DNA of 17,312 nucleotides from assembly GCA_910587205.1 (NCBI GenBank), contig CAJULZ010000039.1:1-17312 (forward strand), read 5' to 3'. A program made the position numbers and the translations under genes. The DNA comes from an uncultured Oscillospiraceae bacterium. GTDB lineage: Bacteria; Bacillota; Clostridia; Oscillospirales; Oscillospiraceae. How positions within the stretch are numbered: position 1 is the stretch's first letter; every line of letters starts with the position of its first letter. The notes under the pieces were generated by a model. The model was given only the letters and a program-made list of their open reading frames with translations. It had not been told where the DNA came from and ran no database searches. Positions 1 to 7,812 of this stretch are shown here, one piece after another.

Positions 1-1105
1 TCATGTCCAGCCCCACCGAGCACACGCAGGTCATGGCCTCCAGCTTGTCCAGGGTCAGCGCCCCGGACTGGGCGGCGGCGATCATGCCCTCGTCCTCGCT
101 CACCGGGATGAATGCCCCGGACAGCCCGCCCACCGAGGAGCTTGCCATCACGCCGCCCTTCTTCACCGCATCGTTCAGCAGGGCCAGGGCGGCGGTGGTG
201 CCGTGCCCGCCGCACGCCTCCAGGCCCATCTCCTCCAAAATCCGGGCCACGCTGTCCCCAATGGCCGGGGTAGGGGCCAAGCTCAAATCCACGATGCCGA
301 AGGGAACACCCAGACGGGCGCTGGCCTCCCGGGCCACCAGCTGGCCCATGCGCGTCACCTGGAAGGCGGTCTTTTTGATGGTCTCCGCCACCACGTCGAA
401 GGGCTGGCCCTTCACACTTTGCAGGGCGTGGTGCACCACGCCGGGGCCGGACACGCCCACGTTGATCACCCGCTCGGCCTCTCCCACGCCGTGGAATGCC
501 CCGGCCATAAACGGATTGTCCTCCACCGCGTTGCAGAATACCACCAGCTTGGCGCAGCCGAAGCCCCCCTTGTCGGCGGTGCGCTCCGCCGCCGCTTTGA
601 TGGTCTCGCCCATGAGCCGCACCGCGTCCATGTTGACGCCCGCCTTGGTGGAGCCGATATTCACCGACGAGCACACCACCTCGGTGACAGCCAGGGCCTC
701 CGGGATGGAGGCGATGAGCTTTTTGTCCCCCTCGGTCATGCCCTTGTGCACCAGGGCGGAAAAGCCGCCGATGAAGTTCACCCCCACCACCTTGGCCGCC
801 TTGTCCATAGCGGCGGCGAAGGGCACGTAGTCATTGGTGCGGGACGCCCCCGCCACCAGCGCCATGGGGGTGACGGAGATGCGCTTGTTGACGATAGGGA
901 TACCGAACTCCGCCTCGATGTCCTCCCCGGTTTTCACCAGCTTTTCTGCCGAGGTGGTGATCTTGTCGTAAATCTTCCGGCAGGCGGCATGGGGGTCCGG
1001 GTCACAGCAGTCCAGCAGACTGATACCCATGGTAATGGTGCGGATGTCCAGGTGCTGGTGGTCGATCATCTGGATGGTCTGTAAAATATCATTGGTATTG
1101 ATCAT
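1..1105 (-). CDS. PFL family protein (UPF0210/DUF711), 3' end cut by the window edge
   Basis: I translated the minus strand from the ATG at 1105. It begins MINTNDILQTIQMIDHQHLD and stays open to base 2, about 368 codons, with the stop beyond the left edge. Conserved stretches of the DUF711/UPF0210 family are visible: ITMGISLLDC, FGIPIVNKRISVTP, NVGVSGPGVV and GLEACGGHGTTAALALLNDAVKKGG. Intact family members are around 450 residues, so roughly the last fifth is missing. The biochemical role of the family is not established; the PFL name refers to similarity to the pyruvate formate-lyase fold. A GAGGAG site lies 9 bp upstream of the ATG. The preceding gene ends in an ACT domain 55 bp upstream. 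An ACT-domain protein followed by this family is a common Firmicute arrangement, which supports both calls. Confidence 0.9.
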   Translation of the reverse strand, partial: MINTNDILQTIQMIDHQHLDIRTITMGISLLDCCDPDPHAACRKIYDKITTSAEKLVKTGEDIEAEFGIPIVNKRISVTPMALVAGASRTNDYVPFAAAMDKAAKVVGVNFIGGFSALVHKGMTEGDKKLIASIPEALAVTEVVCSSVNIGSTKAGVNMDAVRLMGETIKAAAERTADKGGFGCAKLVVFCNAVEDNPFMAGAFHGVGEAERVINVGVSGPGVVHHALQSVKGQPFDVVAETIKKTAFQVTRMGQLVAREASARLGVPFGIVDLSLAPTPAIGDSVARILEEMGLEACGGHGTTAALALLNDAVKKGGVMASSSVGGLSGAFIPVSEDEGMIAAAQSGALTLDKLEAMTCVCSVGLDM

Positions 1106-1127
1106 GGCTTTGGCTCCTCAAATGTAA

Positions 1128-1150
1128 TCACGCCTCGCCTGTTCGCGACG
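1128..1150 (+). repeat. 23-bp dispersed repeat, copy A
   Basis: This segment contains TCGCCTGTTCGCGACG. It matches the reverse complement of 11090-11112 at 22 of 23 positions; the only difference is at the seventh base (C here, T in the other copy). It lies in the 55-bp gap between the ACT-fusion gene and the PFL gene. Two copies this long and this similar are unlikely by chance, but the element type is unknown. Confidence 0.55.
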
Positions 1151-1160
1151 GCTTGGACGC

Positions 1161-1778
1161 TCAAATCCTGTGCATGGCGTCGAAAATATCCTCCCGCTGG
1201 ACGCGGATGTCCAGGTTCCGCTCCTGCCCCGCCTGCGCCAGATCCTCCCGGAGCCGGGCGAAGGGCACTGTGGACTGGGACGCGTCCACCAGCATGATCA
1301 TGGTGAAATACTCCTGCAAGACGGTCTGGCTGATGTCCAGTACGTTGATGTTCTTCTCGCTGAGCAGGGCGCACACGGCGGCGATGATGCCCACCTGGTC
1401 CCTGCCGATGACGGTGACAATGGCTCTCATAGGCTTACACGGCTCCTTATATTTTTGATAAAACCGGTCCTTGACCTCCTGAAAACAGGCAGGGTTTTCC
1501 CGGTACAGCTCATAGGTCTGATAGAACAGCCTGCTGGCGGCGGACAAGCCTCTTTGCCCGCCCGTCACCACATACTGGGCGCAGGCCAGCTGCATCCGGA
1601 GCCCTGCCAGGTTCCGGAACTTTTCATCCACTGACAGCCCCAGCTGCCCGGCCCTCCTCTGGTACGCCTCCGACAGCGCCGTCAGCTCCCCATCCGATAT
1701 CCCGGCCCCGCCCCCATGCCGGAAATACAGGTCAAACAGGGCCACCGCCTCTTCCAGTTCCCAATTCACTTTTATCAT
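1161..1778 (-). CDS. Fusion of an HNH-protein-type N-terminal helical domain to an ACT domain (UPF0237)
   Basis: The protein has 205 residues in two parts. Residues 117-205, from MRAIVTVIGRDQVGI to EDIFDAMHRI, match a complete stand-alone UPF0237 ACT-domain protein of 89 residues; ACT domains usually bind small ligands such as amino acids. Residues 1-116 are helical, with a WELEEAVALFDLYFR start and a DEKFRNLAGLRMQLA motif. They resemble the small domain at the N-terminus of many HNH/restriction-associated and helicase-like proteins; this is recognised by motif, not by search. The 1778 ATG has a strong GAGGAGGGG site. The internal ATG at 1430 also has AAGGAG (1443-1448) 12 bp upstream, so a separate ACT protein may also be made. 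The gene lies 28 bp after the P-loop gene and 55 bp before the PFL gene. The ACT half is certain; the N-terminal assignment is moderate. Confidence 0.85.
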   Translation of the reverse strand: MIKVNWELEEAVALFDLYFRHGGGAGISDGELTALSEAYQRRAGQLGLSVDEKFRNLAGLRMQLACAQYVVTGGQRGLSAASRLFYQTYELYRENPACFQEVKDRFYQKYKEPCKPMRAIVTVIGRDQVGIIAAVCALLSEKNINVLDISQTVLQEYFTMIMLVDASQSTVPFARLREDLAQAGQERNLDIRVQREDIFDAMHRI

Positions 1779-1806
1779 GATATCCCCTCCTCAATCCACG
1801 GCAGCT

Positions 1807-2274
1807 TCATCCCCGGCCGTCCGGCGTCCGGCCAAGCGCCGGATGGCATCGCAAAACCTGTTCGCAGGCCGCGTCCAGTTCCGTCTCTCCAGACTTCACA
1901 TGGACGTGATGGGGTTCGCTGTCAAACATCCCGTGCTTCCGCTCCAGCATCCCGGCCACAGGGACGGGGAGGGTCCCGCCCATCCGCTGGGCAAAACGCG
2001 CTTTGATGGTCTCCAGACCGGCCGTCACCAAAACCCGGACGGCTCCCTCGGGCAGCAGGGACAGGTGTTCCCGCTCCGCTATCACGTAGATCACGTGCGC
2101 CCCATCCATGGCGGCCTGGAGCAGCCCTTGAAAGATTCGCTTTGCCTCCGCCTCGCTTTTCGCCAGCCGGAGGAAATCCTTCCCGGTGTATACCTCCGCG
2201 CCCAGCCGCGTTTTCAGCCGCTCCGCCAGCGCGGATTTCCCCACACAGCTCTCGCCGAAAATTCCAATCACCAT
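1807..2274 (-). CDS. Small P-loop NTPase, probably a kinase-like protein
   Basis: The protein has 155 residues and opens MVIGIFGESCVGKSALAERL. This is a Walker A motif with G7 and GKS at residues 12-14. A hydrophobic strand, AHVIYVIAERE, follows at about residues 58-68. FAQRMGG at about 93-99 could be a lid-like arginine segment. Size and layout resemble small nucleotide or metabolite kinases such as the shikimate- or cytidylate-kinase-like families. No substrate-specific motif is recognisable, so I give no substrate. An AGGGAG site lies about 10 bp before the ATG. The gene sits 21 bp after the membrane-protein gene and 28 bp before the ACT-fusion gene, so co-transcription is likely. Confidence 0.75.
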   Translation of the reverse strand: MVIGIFGESCVGKSALAERLKTRLGAEVYTGKDFLRLAKSEAEAKRIFQGLLQAAMDGAHVIYVIAEREHLSLLPEGAVRVLVTAGLETIKARFAQRMGGTLPVPVAGMLERKHGMFDSEPHHVHVKSGETELDAACEQVLRCHPALGRTPDGRG

Positions 2275-2295
2275 ATTCCGTACACTCCCTTTCTT

Positions 2296-2805
2296 CTATC
2301 GCCGCTCATCCGGCATCAGGCCAAACACCTTCCGGCTTTTGATGTATACCCAAACTACGCTGAATACATCAGCGCAGAACACAAACTGCAAGATCCCGTT
2401 GACCACAGCCGCCTTCGTGGTGAGCCTCCCCTCCACCCGGCAGCGCAAAACGGCGGCAAGGCCCACAATGCCGCTGAGAATGATTGCCATGACATCCATG
2501 ACAAAACTCAGCGGGGCGCCCATGAAAAGGAAAAATAAAATGCCAACGGCGAACCAAAACACATAGGCCGGTATGTGGACCAGCTTGATAAGCATATTGG
2601 CCCGCGCCAACTCCCGGGCTGTCCAGCGGTTCCGGGTGAAAAGGACAACCAGCGCCGCCGCCAGACCCACCGCCCAGGCAATTCCCACCAGGCGGAAGGG
2701 ATGTCTGGGGAATATATCCCTCAGCGGCTCGCCATACAGCGCCGCAAGGCATACATAGGGGAACACCGCTGTATACAGCGGCGGGATCCATTTCAAATGC
2801 GTCAT
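2296..2805 (-). CDS. Five-helix integral membrane protein of unknown function (DUF6652-like)
   Basis: The protein has 169 residues and no signal peptide. About five hydrophobic segments are visible near residues 9-25, 38-56, 70-96, 99-119 and 132-155, joined by short charged loops such as TRNRWTARELARAN and RCRVEGRLTTK. The C-terminus, KSRKVFGLMPDERR, is probably cytoplasmic. The overall look recalls small clostridial membrane proteins annotated DUF6652, but this is a family guess without a motif to prove it. An AGAGGGG site precedes the ATG. The gene starts 12 bp after the deoxynucleotidase stop codon, so it is probably translated from the same mRNA. Confidence 0.75.
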   Translation of the reverse strand: MTHLKWIPPLYTAVFPYVCLAALYGEPLRDIFPRHPFRLVGIAWAVGLAAALVVLFTRNRWTARELARANMLIKLVHIPAYVFWFAVGILFFLFMGAPLSFVMDVMAIILSGIVGLAAVLRCRVEGRLTTKAAVVNGILQFVFCADVFSVVWVYIKSRKVFGLMPDERR

Positions 2806-2817
2806 CCCGCGCCCCTC

Positions 2818-3393
2818 TTATTGCAGCTCGTCCAGCGTCAGGCTGAACGCCGGGAGAAACCGCTCCATAAACCAGTCCAGCTCCTCCATCCCCATCTCCT
2901 CCAGCGCCGTCCGGGTCTGCTCCGCCGCCTTTTTGAACTCGGCGTTCCCCGCCTTCAGCTCCTCCACGCATTTGATGTAAGCCGACAGCTTGTCCGCCGC
3001 CTTCACGTACCGCCGTACGCCGGGGTCGCTCTCCCGCACCAGCGGCTCGTAGGCCGGGGTCAGCTCCGGGGGCAGCATGGACAGCAGCTTATCCTGGGCC
3101 GCCGCCTCCACCTGCTGGTAGGCGTCCTTCAGCGACGGGTTGTAGTACTTGATGGGGGTGGGCATGTCCCCGGTGATGATCTCCGGCGCGTCGTGAAACA
3201 GCGCCGCCACCGCGATCTTGTCCGGGTCCAGCCCCTTGTGGAACACGTCCCGGCCAATCACCGCCAGGGCGTGGGCCAGTACCGCCGCCTCGTAGGAGTG
3301 CTCCTCAACGTTTTCCGTGCGGGTGTTGCGCATCAGCGCCCACCGGGCGATGTGGCGCATCCGGAAGATATAGGCGAAGAAATTGTGGTTCAC
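2818..3393 (-). CDS. yfbR: YfbR-type 5'-deoxynucleotidase (HD domain)
   Basis: The protein has 191 residues, close to the roughly 199 of E. coli YfbR. That enzyme removes the 5' phosphate from deoxynucleoside monophosphates in the cytosol and needs a divalent metal. The key positions are visible and in register: R17 and W18 (RHIARWALMRN), H32 (EEHSYEAA), H67-D68 with E71 (LFHDAPEIITGDMPTPIK), D76, and D134 in VKAADKLSAYIK. The start is a GTG at 3393, preceded by GGGAG at suitable spacing. It overlaps the yfhO stop by four bases (GTGA), which suggests translational coupling. Pairing a nucleotide-salvage enzyme with an envelope gene is probably only operon packing. Confidence 0.93.
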   Translation of the reverse strand: MNHNFFAYIFRMRHIARWALMRNTRTENVEEHSYEAAVLAHALAVIGRDVFHKGLDPDKIAVAALFHDAPEIITGDMPTPIKYYNPSLKDAYQQVEAAAQDKLLSMLPPELTPAYEPLVRESDPGVRRYVKAADKLSAYIKCVEELKAGNAEFKKAAEQTRTALEEMGMEELDWFMERFLPAFSLTLDELQ

Positions 3394-5711
3394 GGGTTTC
3401 TCCCTTTCTCTCTGTCATCTTTTCTTCTGATATAACGATTTGTGTTCACCAGCGCCAACCCCGCCAGCCCGATCAGGCCCAGCGCCGCGCCGGGGACCAG
3501 CCCGGGGGCAATATAGCGCAGCTCCACCTCATGCGCCCCGGCGGGCAGCTCCACCGCCAAAAAGGTGTCCAGCCAAACCTGCGCCTCTACCTGTTCCCCG
3601 TCTACATAGGCCGCCCAGCCGTCCTCGGCGGGGATGGTGGCGCACAGCGTCCGGGGGCCGTCCTCCGGGATGGACAGCCGCACCCTGCCGCCCCGCTCCA
3701 CCGACGTGACGTCCACGCTGTCCAGCCCCTCCGCCGCAGCGCGGAGGGCATCCTGATCCAGCGCCCAAAGCTCCCCCGTCCAGCCCCGGTCGGAGCGCAC
3801 CGTCACCGTCCACACCTCCCCTGGCGCGGGGGCGCCCAGATAGTGGATGCACGCCGCCTCGCTGGACCCCAGGGACAAAAGACGCTCCCCATTTACCAGC
3901 ACCTCCCTCAGGCCGTTGGCGGACAGGTCGGCGTAAAGGGGTTCCCCCGTACCCCGCAGGGTGAATACCGTCTCCCCCGGCCCTGTCTCTACCTGGGCAG
4001 GCACGGGGGTAAACAGTCCGGCCTCCTCCCCCAGCAGGTGGGAAAACAGCTCGTCCTGCCGCTGGAACGGCGTCCCCCCCGCCAAACCCCGGATGATGCC
4101 GTCCGTCAGGAAGGCGATGGGCAGCGCGTCCGGGGTCTTCCAGAGGGTCAGCGCCCCCACCTGGGCAGCGGACATATAACCAGGTGGCATATCGTCTTCA
4201 CTGATTACGTATTGTATTCCAAAAAGCGCGTCCGTGGCCGGGGTGGAGCCGTAATAGGCGCACCACATCCAGCTCTGGGCAAAGCCCAGTTCCCGGGTGA
4301 GACGGTTCACATCATAGTTGTAAAGACTACTGTAGTGGGTGATACCGGGGTAGCCGAAGGCCAGCGGGCCGTTGTGCCCCCGATCCTCCGCCGCCCCCAT
4401 GCGGAAAAACCCCTTCCCCGCGTCCGCCCTGGCCGCCGCCGTCAGCTGGGCGTTGGCCGCATAATCCTCCCGGTATGCCCGGTAGGAGTCGGAGCGGAAC
4501 TGCCCCTCCAGGCCGCCGAGGATACTTTTCGCATTATAGCCCAGCTCCCACACTGTCAGGATTGCCAGCGCCGCCGCGCCAAGCCGCCGGGACGTGCGTC
4601 CCTCCAGCCGGGGCGCGGCCTGCACCGCCAGATACGCCAGGAAAAACGAGACCAGGAACGACCAGCGGAAGGGGAACCAATTGGGCCGCTGGAACAGGTG
4701 CCACACCTTGTCCAGCGGGGACAGCAGCAGCGACGCCGTAAGCGCCGCCAGCAGCGCGCCATTGGCCAGCCGCTCCCGGAGGGGGATGGACTTCCGGAAA
4801 AAATACACCGCGGCAAACACCAGCGCCGCCGTGCCGCAGAACAGGTAGGGCGGGGCCCCATAGGTGATGGAGCCGTACCGCCCCGGCAGGAGCTGCCCCG
4901 GCAGCGCCAGGGGATCGCAGGCCAGCAGGCCGTCGTAGTCCCCATTGCCGCCGCTGAACTTGCCGGTAAACATGGCCAGGAAGGTGGGCAGCCACAGCCA
5001 CGCCGTCAGGCACAGGGCGCAGGCCGCCCCGCCGAAAAACCGCGCCAGCACTTTTTTCAGCGCCCCCGCGTCCGGCCTCAGCGCCGCCAGGCGGGCGCAC
5101 AGGTACAGCGCACAGAATCCCCCCGCCATATAGGATAGATACCAGGTGGAAACAAAGCATACCGTCAGCGCGGCGATAAACGGCCCCGCCCCCCGCCCTT
5201 CCAGGATGCGTTCCAGCGCCAGCAGGATCAGGGGCAGCCAGATCAGCCCGTCCAGCCACATCACGCAGATGGAGTAGACGGCGGCATAGGACATGAGGGC
5301 GTAGCACACCGCCCCCAGCAGGGCGGCGTACCCCCGGTCCGGAAAGCGCCTCCGGGCGAACACGGCAAAGCTCCACCCCGCCAGGGAAATTTTCAGCACC
5401 GTGAGGAACATCAGGCCCACCGGCATATGCTCGTTGGGCACAAAAAGCGTCAGCAGCGACAGCGGGCTGGACACATAGTAGGAGAACACCCCGATATAGC
5501 CGGTGCCCAGCGCCTTGGACCAGGAAAAAAACAGGTCCCAATTTTTCAGCGCGCAGAAGAACTCCACGTACTGGCTGGACATATCGGAGATGAGGACGGT
5601 CTTATCCCCCCAGGGGGCCATGCCCAGGGAGGCGTACGCCCACAGCATCACCAGCCCCGGAATCAGAAACGCCAGCGCGGGGACCGCGGCCCGCTCAAGC
5701 CTGCTTCTCAC
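3390..5711 (-). CDS. yfhO: YfhO family polytopic membrane protein (GT-C-like glycosyltransferase)
   Basis: The protein has 773 residues. A many-helix N-terminal half starts with ALAFLIPGLVMLWAYASLGM. An acidic first loop carries LISDMSSQYVEFF, and GTGYIGVFSYYVSSPLSLLTLFVP follows; both are typical of YfhO. After about residue 400 comes a large soluble, beta-rich region, then one last helix (about 741-759) and a basic tail. In Bacillus, YfhO is the proposed extracytoplasmic enzyme that transfers GlcNAc from an undecaprenyl-phosphate carrier to lipoteichoic acid, using a carrier made by the GT2 enzyme CsbB. The GT2 gene here overlaps it by 17 bp, the same pairing. The start is GTG at 5711 with GGAGGGG upstream. 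The substrate in this organism is inferred. Confidence 0.93.
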   Translation of the reverse strand: MRSRLERAAVPALAFLIPGLVMLWAYASLGMAPWGDKTVLISDMSSQYVEFFCALKNWDLFFSWSKALGTGYIGVFSYYVSSPLSLLTLFVPNEHMPVGLMFLTVLKISLAGWSFAVFARRRFPDRGYAALLGAVCYALMSYAAVYSICVMWLDGLIWLPLILLALERILEGRGAGPFIAALTVCFVSTWYLSYMAGGFCALYLCARLAALRPDAGALKKVLARFFGGAACALCLTAWLWLPTFLAMFTGKFSGGNGDYDGLLACDPLALPGQLLPGRYGSITYGAPPYLFCGTAALVFAAVYFFRKSIPLRERLANGALLAALTASLLLSPLDKVWHLFQRPNWFPFRWSFLVSFFLAYLAVQAAPRLEGRTSRRLGAAALAILTVWELGYNAKSILGGLEGQFRSDSYRAYREDYAANAQLTAAARADAGKGFFRMGAAEDRGHNGPLAFGYPGITHYSSLYNYDVNRLTRELGFAQSWMWCAYYGSTPATDALFGIQYVISEDDMPPGYMSAAQVGALTLWKTPDALPIAFLTDGIIRGLAGGTPFQRQDELFSHLLGEEAGLFTPVPAQVETGPGETVFTLRGTGEPLYADLSANGLREVLVNGERLLSLGSSEAACIHYLGAPAPGEVWTVTVRSDRGWTGELWALDQDALRAAAEGLDSVDVTSVERGGRVRLSIPEDGPRTLCATIPAEDGWAAYVDGEQVEAQVWLDTFLAVELPAGAHEVELRYIAPGLVPGAALGLIGLAGLALVNTNRYIRRKDDREKGRNP

Positions 5712-6648
5712 CGCTGTCCCCTCCCCCGCTCTCCCGCAGGAGATAGATGGGCCGGCCCTTCACCTCCAGATAGGTCTTGGACAGGTACTGGCCCAAAATG
5801 CCGATGCAGAACAGCTGCACCCCCGCCAGAAACAGGATGATGCACACCAGGGACGGCCAGCCGAAGGCGCTGCCGCCCCACAAAATCTGGCGCACAATGA
5901 CAAAGACAATCGCCACGAAGGACACCACGCAGAACACCAGCCCCAGTACCGACGCGATGGCCAGCGGCGCGGTAGAAAAGGCGATGATGCCGTCCAGGGC
6001 GTACACCAGCAGCTTAAAAAACGACCATTTGCTCTCCCCCGCGGCCCGCTCCGCGTTCACCGTCTCCACCCACTTGGTGCGAAAGCCCACCCAGGAAAAT
6101 ATCCCCTTGGAAAAGCGGTTATACTCGGTGACGCGCAGCACCGCGTCCACCATCTGCCGCGTCATCAGGCGGTAGTCCCGGGCCCCGTCCACAATCTCGG
6201 TTTTGCTCATCTTGTTGATGACCTGATAGAACCGTCTGGCAAACCAGGAACGGATGGGCGGCTCTCCCCGCCGATCCACCCGGCGGACGGCGGCGCAGTC
6301 GTACCCGCCGCCCCGCACCGTCTCCAGCAGCTCGGGCAGCAGCTCCGGCGGGTCCTGGAGGTCGGCGTCCATCACCGCCGCCCAGTCCCCCCGGGCGTGC
6401 TCCAGCCCCGCGTACAGCGCGGCCTCCTTGCCGAAATTCCGGGACAGGGCCAGCCAGCGCACCCGCCGGTCCCGCCCCGCCAGGGCCTTCAGGACGGCCA
6501 GGGTGCCGTCGGCGGAGCCGTCGTCCACAAAAATATATTCCACGTCCACAGCCGGCAGCTTGGCGCACACCGCCGACGTGCGGGCGTAAAAGGCCTCCAC
6601 CGCGGCCTCCTCGTTATAGCAGGGCACGATGATGGACAGCAGCCCCAT
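5695..6648 (-). CDS. GT2 undecaprenyl-phosphate glycosyltransferase (GtrB/CsbB/YkcC type)
   Basis: The protein has 317 residues. The GT-A domain starts SIIVPCYNEEAAVEAFY and continues with EYIFVDDGSADGT, LSRNFGKEAALYAG and the DxD region MDADLQDPPE (D94, D96). The acceptor-side motif GARDYRLM follows at about 165. Two membrane helices lie near residues 230-260 and 267-290, and the C-terminus has LGQYLSKTYLEVKGRPIYLL. This is the standard GtrB/CsbB architecture, which moves a sugar from a nucleotide donor to undecaprenyl phosphate on the cytoplasmic face. A strong AGGAGG site precedes the ATG. It is the first gene of the operon, and yfhO overlaps its end. A GtcA-type flippase, the third partner in Bacillus and Listeria, is not in the window. 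The sugar cannot be read from the sequence. Confidence 0.94.
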   Translation of the reverse strand: MGLLSIIVPCYNEEAAVEAFYARTSAVCAKLPAVDVEYIFVDDGSADGTLAVLKALAGRDRRVRWLALSRNFGKEAALYAGLEHARGDWAAVMDADLQDPPELLPELLETVRGGGYDCAAVRRVDRRGEPPIRSWFARRFYQVINKMSKTEIVDGARDYRLMTRQMVDAVLRVTEYNRFSKGIFSWVGFRTKWVETVNAERAAGESKWSFFKLLVYALDGIIAFSTAPLAIASVLGLVFCVVSFVAIVFVIVRQILWGGSAFGWPSLVCIILFLAGVQLFCIGILGQYLSKTYLEVKGRPIYLLRESGGGDSGEKQA

Positions 6649-6687
6649 CCGGTGCGCCCCCCTCCTGGATTTTTTTGCGTGCCGTTT

Positions 6688-6717
6688 ATTTTATCACAGC
6701 CCTCCATCCCCTGTCAA
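6688..6717 (-). promoter_or_regulatory. Promoter of the seven-gene glycosyltransferase operon
   Basis: On the minus strand, TTGACA (complement of 6712-6717) is followed after 18 bp by TAAAAT (complement of 6688-6693), about 40 bp before the GT2 start codon. It is the only strong sigma-A-like match seen upstream of the directon. Confidence 0.7.
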
Positions 6718-6764
6718 ATCCCCAAGGCGGCCCGCCCAAACCCATCTATGTTAAATTTCGTTGC

Positions 6765-6794
6765 TTGCATCCCGGGCCATGCCGCAGCTATAAT
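6765..6794 (+). promoter_or_regulatory. Promoter of the XRE-SdpI regulator gene
   Basis: TTGCAT (6765-6770), an 18-bp spacer and a perfect TATAAT (6789-6794) lie about 35 bp before the ATG. The promoter is divergent from the operon promoter at 6688-6717, and the two share a short intergenic region. Confidence 0.7.
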
Positions 6795-6829
6795 ATAGCA
6801 AACACGGCGCAAAGGGGGATGGCGCGGAC

Positions 6830-7723
6830 ATGATCGGGGAAAATATCAAACGTGCGCGGAAGGCAAAGGGCATGAGCCAGGAGGAATTGGCGGCAAAGCT
6901 GAACGTGGTACGGCAGACCGTTTCCAAATGGGAAAATAACCTGTCCGTCCCGGACGCGGACATTCTCATGCAGATCGCGGGGCTGCTGGACGTCCCGGTG
7001 GGACAGCTTCTGGGAACCGGGGAGCCCTGCGGCACTGCCCAGGATCTGGCCGGGGAGCTGGCACGGCTCAACGGGGAGCTGGCCGAACACGCCCGCCGGG
7101 AGCGGCTGGCGCGGCAGGTCAACCAAAAACGGGGGGCCATCCTACTGCTCACCTTTCTGTCCCTGGCCGCGGCCCTGGGTATACCAAGCAAAACCGCCCG
7201 CCTGCTTCTGTTCGGAGGCTGCGTCCTGGCGGCGGTGGTCATCTTCTACCGGAATATGGCCCTGCTCACCGGCCCTGCCGCCACCCGCGCCCAGCTCCGG
7301 GCCGTGCGGGCGGTCACCATCTTCAATTTTGCCGTCATCGCGGCGCTATTCGCCGGAATCGGCCTGGCGCAGAGCGGCCTGGTCACGCTACGCGAGGGCG
7401 AAATCCAGGCGCTGCTCACCTTCTGCGTCACCGTCATCATGCTGTTTTTCGGGTTTATCTCCCCCAGGCTCCCCTTTAACCGCTACACGGGCCTCCGTCT
7501 TCCCTGGACCGTCCGCGACGAGGACACCTGGAACCTGGCCCACCGCATCCTGGGCTATCTGGCCCTGCCCATGGCCCTGCTGTACCTTGCCGCCTGCTGG
7601 TCGGTGGGCAGCTCTGTGGAGGCGTGGGGGTGCGCAACCATGTGTGCGCTGCTCCTTTGGGCGGCGATTCCCGGCGTGCTGTCCCTCATTTTTTTCTGGA
7701 AGAAAACCCACGGCAGGCTGTGA
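6830..7723 (+). CDS. XRE-family regulator fused to an SdpI-like membrane domain
   Basis: The protein has 297 residues. Residues 1-60 are a Cro/CI-type helix-turn-helix: IKRARKAKGMSQEELAAKLN, then VVRQTVSKWENNLSVPD. A charged linker runs to about 100. Six hydrophobic segments follow near 102-118, 124-140, 161-180, 192-211, 238-257 and 266-290. Residues 213-239 carry the SdpI-family signature RLPFNRYTGLRLPWT then DEDTWNLAHR. SdpI of Bacillus is an immunity protein and signal receptor for the SdpC toxin. XRE-SdpI fusions are widespread in Firmicutes and are presumed membrane-tethered regulators. No toxin-like gene is adjacent. A purine-rich AAAGGGGGA site lies about 9 bp before the ATG, and no terminator is obvious downstream. 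The target genes are unknown. Confidence 0.88.
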   Translation: MIGENIKRARKAKGMSQEELAAKLNVVRQTVSKWENNLSVPDADILMQIAGLLDVPVGQLLGTGEPCGTAQDLAGELARLNGELAEHARRERLARQVNQKRGAILLLTFLSLAAALGIPSKTARLLLFGGCVLAAVVIFYRNMALLTGPAATRAQLRAVRAVTIFNFAVIAALFAGIGLAQSGLVTLREGEIQALLTFCVTVIMLFFGFISPRLPFNRYTGLRLPWTVRDEDTWNLAHRILGYLALPMALLYLAACWSVGSSVEAWGCATMCALLLWAAIPGVLSLIFFWKKTHGRL

Positions 7724-7812
7724 CGGCGCAAACCGGTCTTCCTCATTTTTCCGCGCATAGAACCGGCCAAAAATTCACATCCTTCCCTCATACAGGCGGA
7801 CACGGCCCCGCC

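Noticed and set aside
3531..5138. 535-codon plus-strand reading frame
   Set aside because: It is antisense to yfhO; the composition is rich in R, P, Q, G and H, without motifs, as expected from the GC-rich opposite strand of a real gene.
5503..6798. 431-codon plus-strand reading frame
   Set aside because: It is antisense to the GT2 gene and runs through the operon promoter; no domain or ribosome site supports it.
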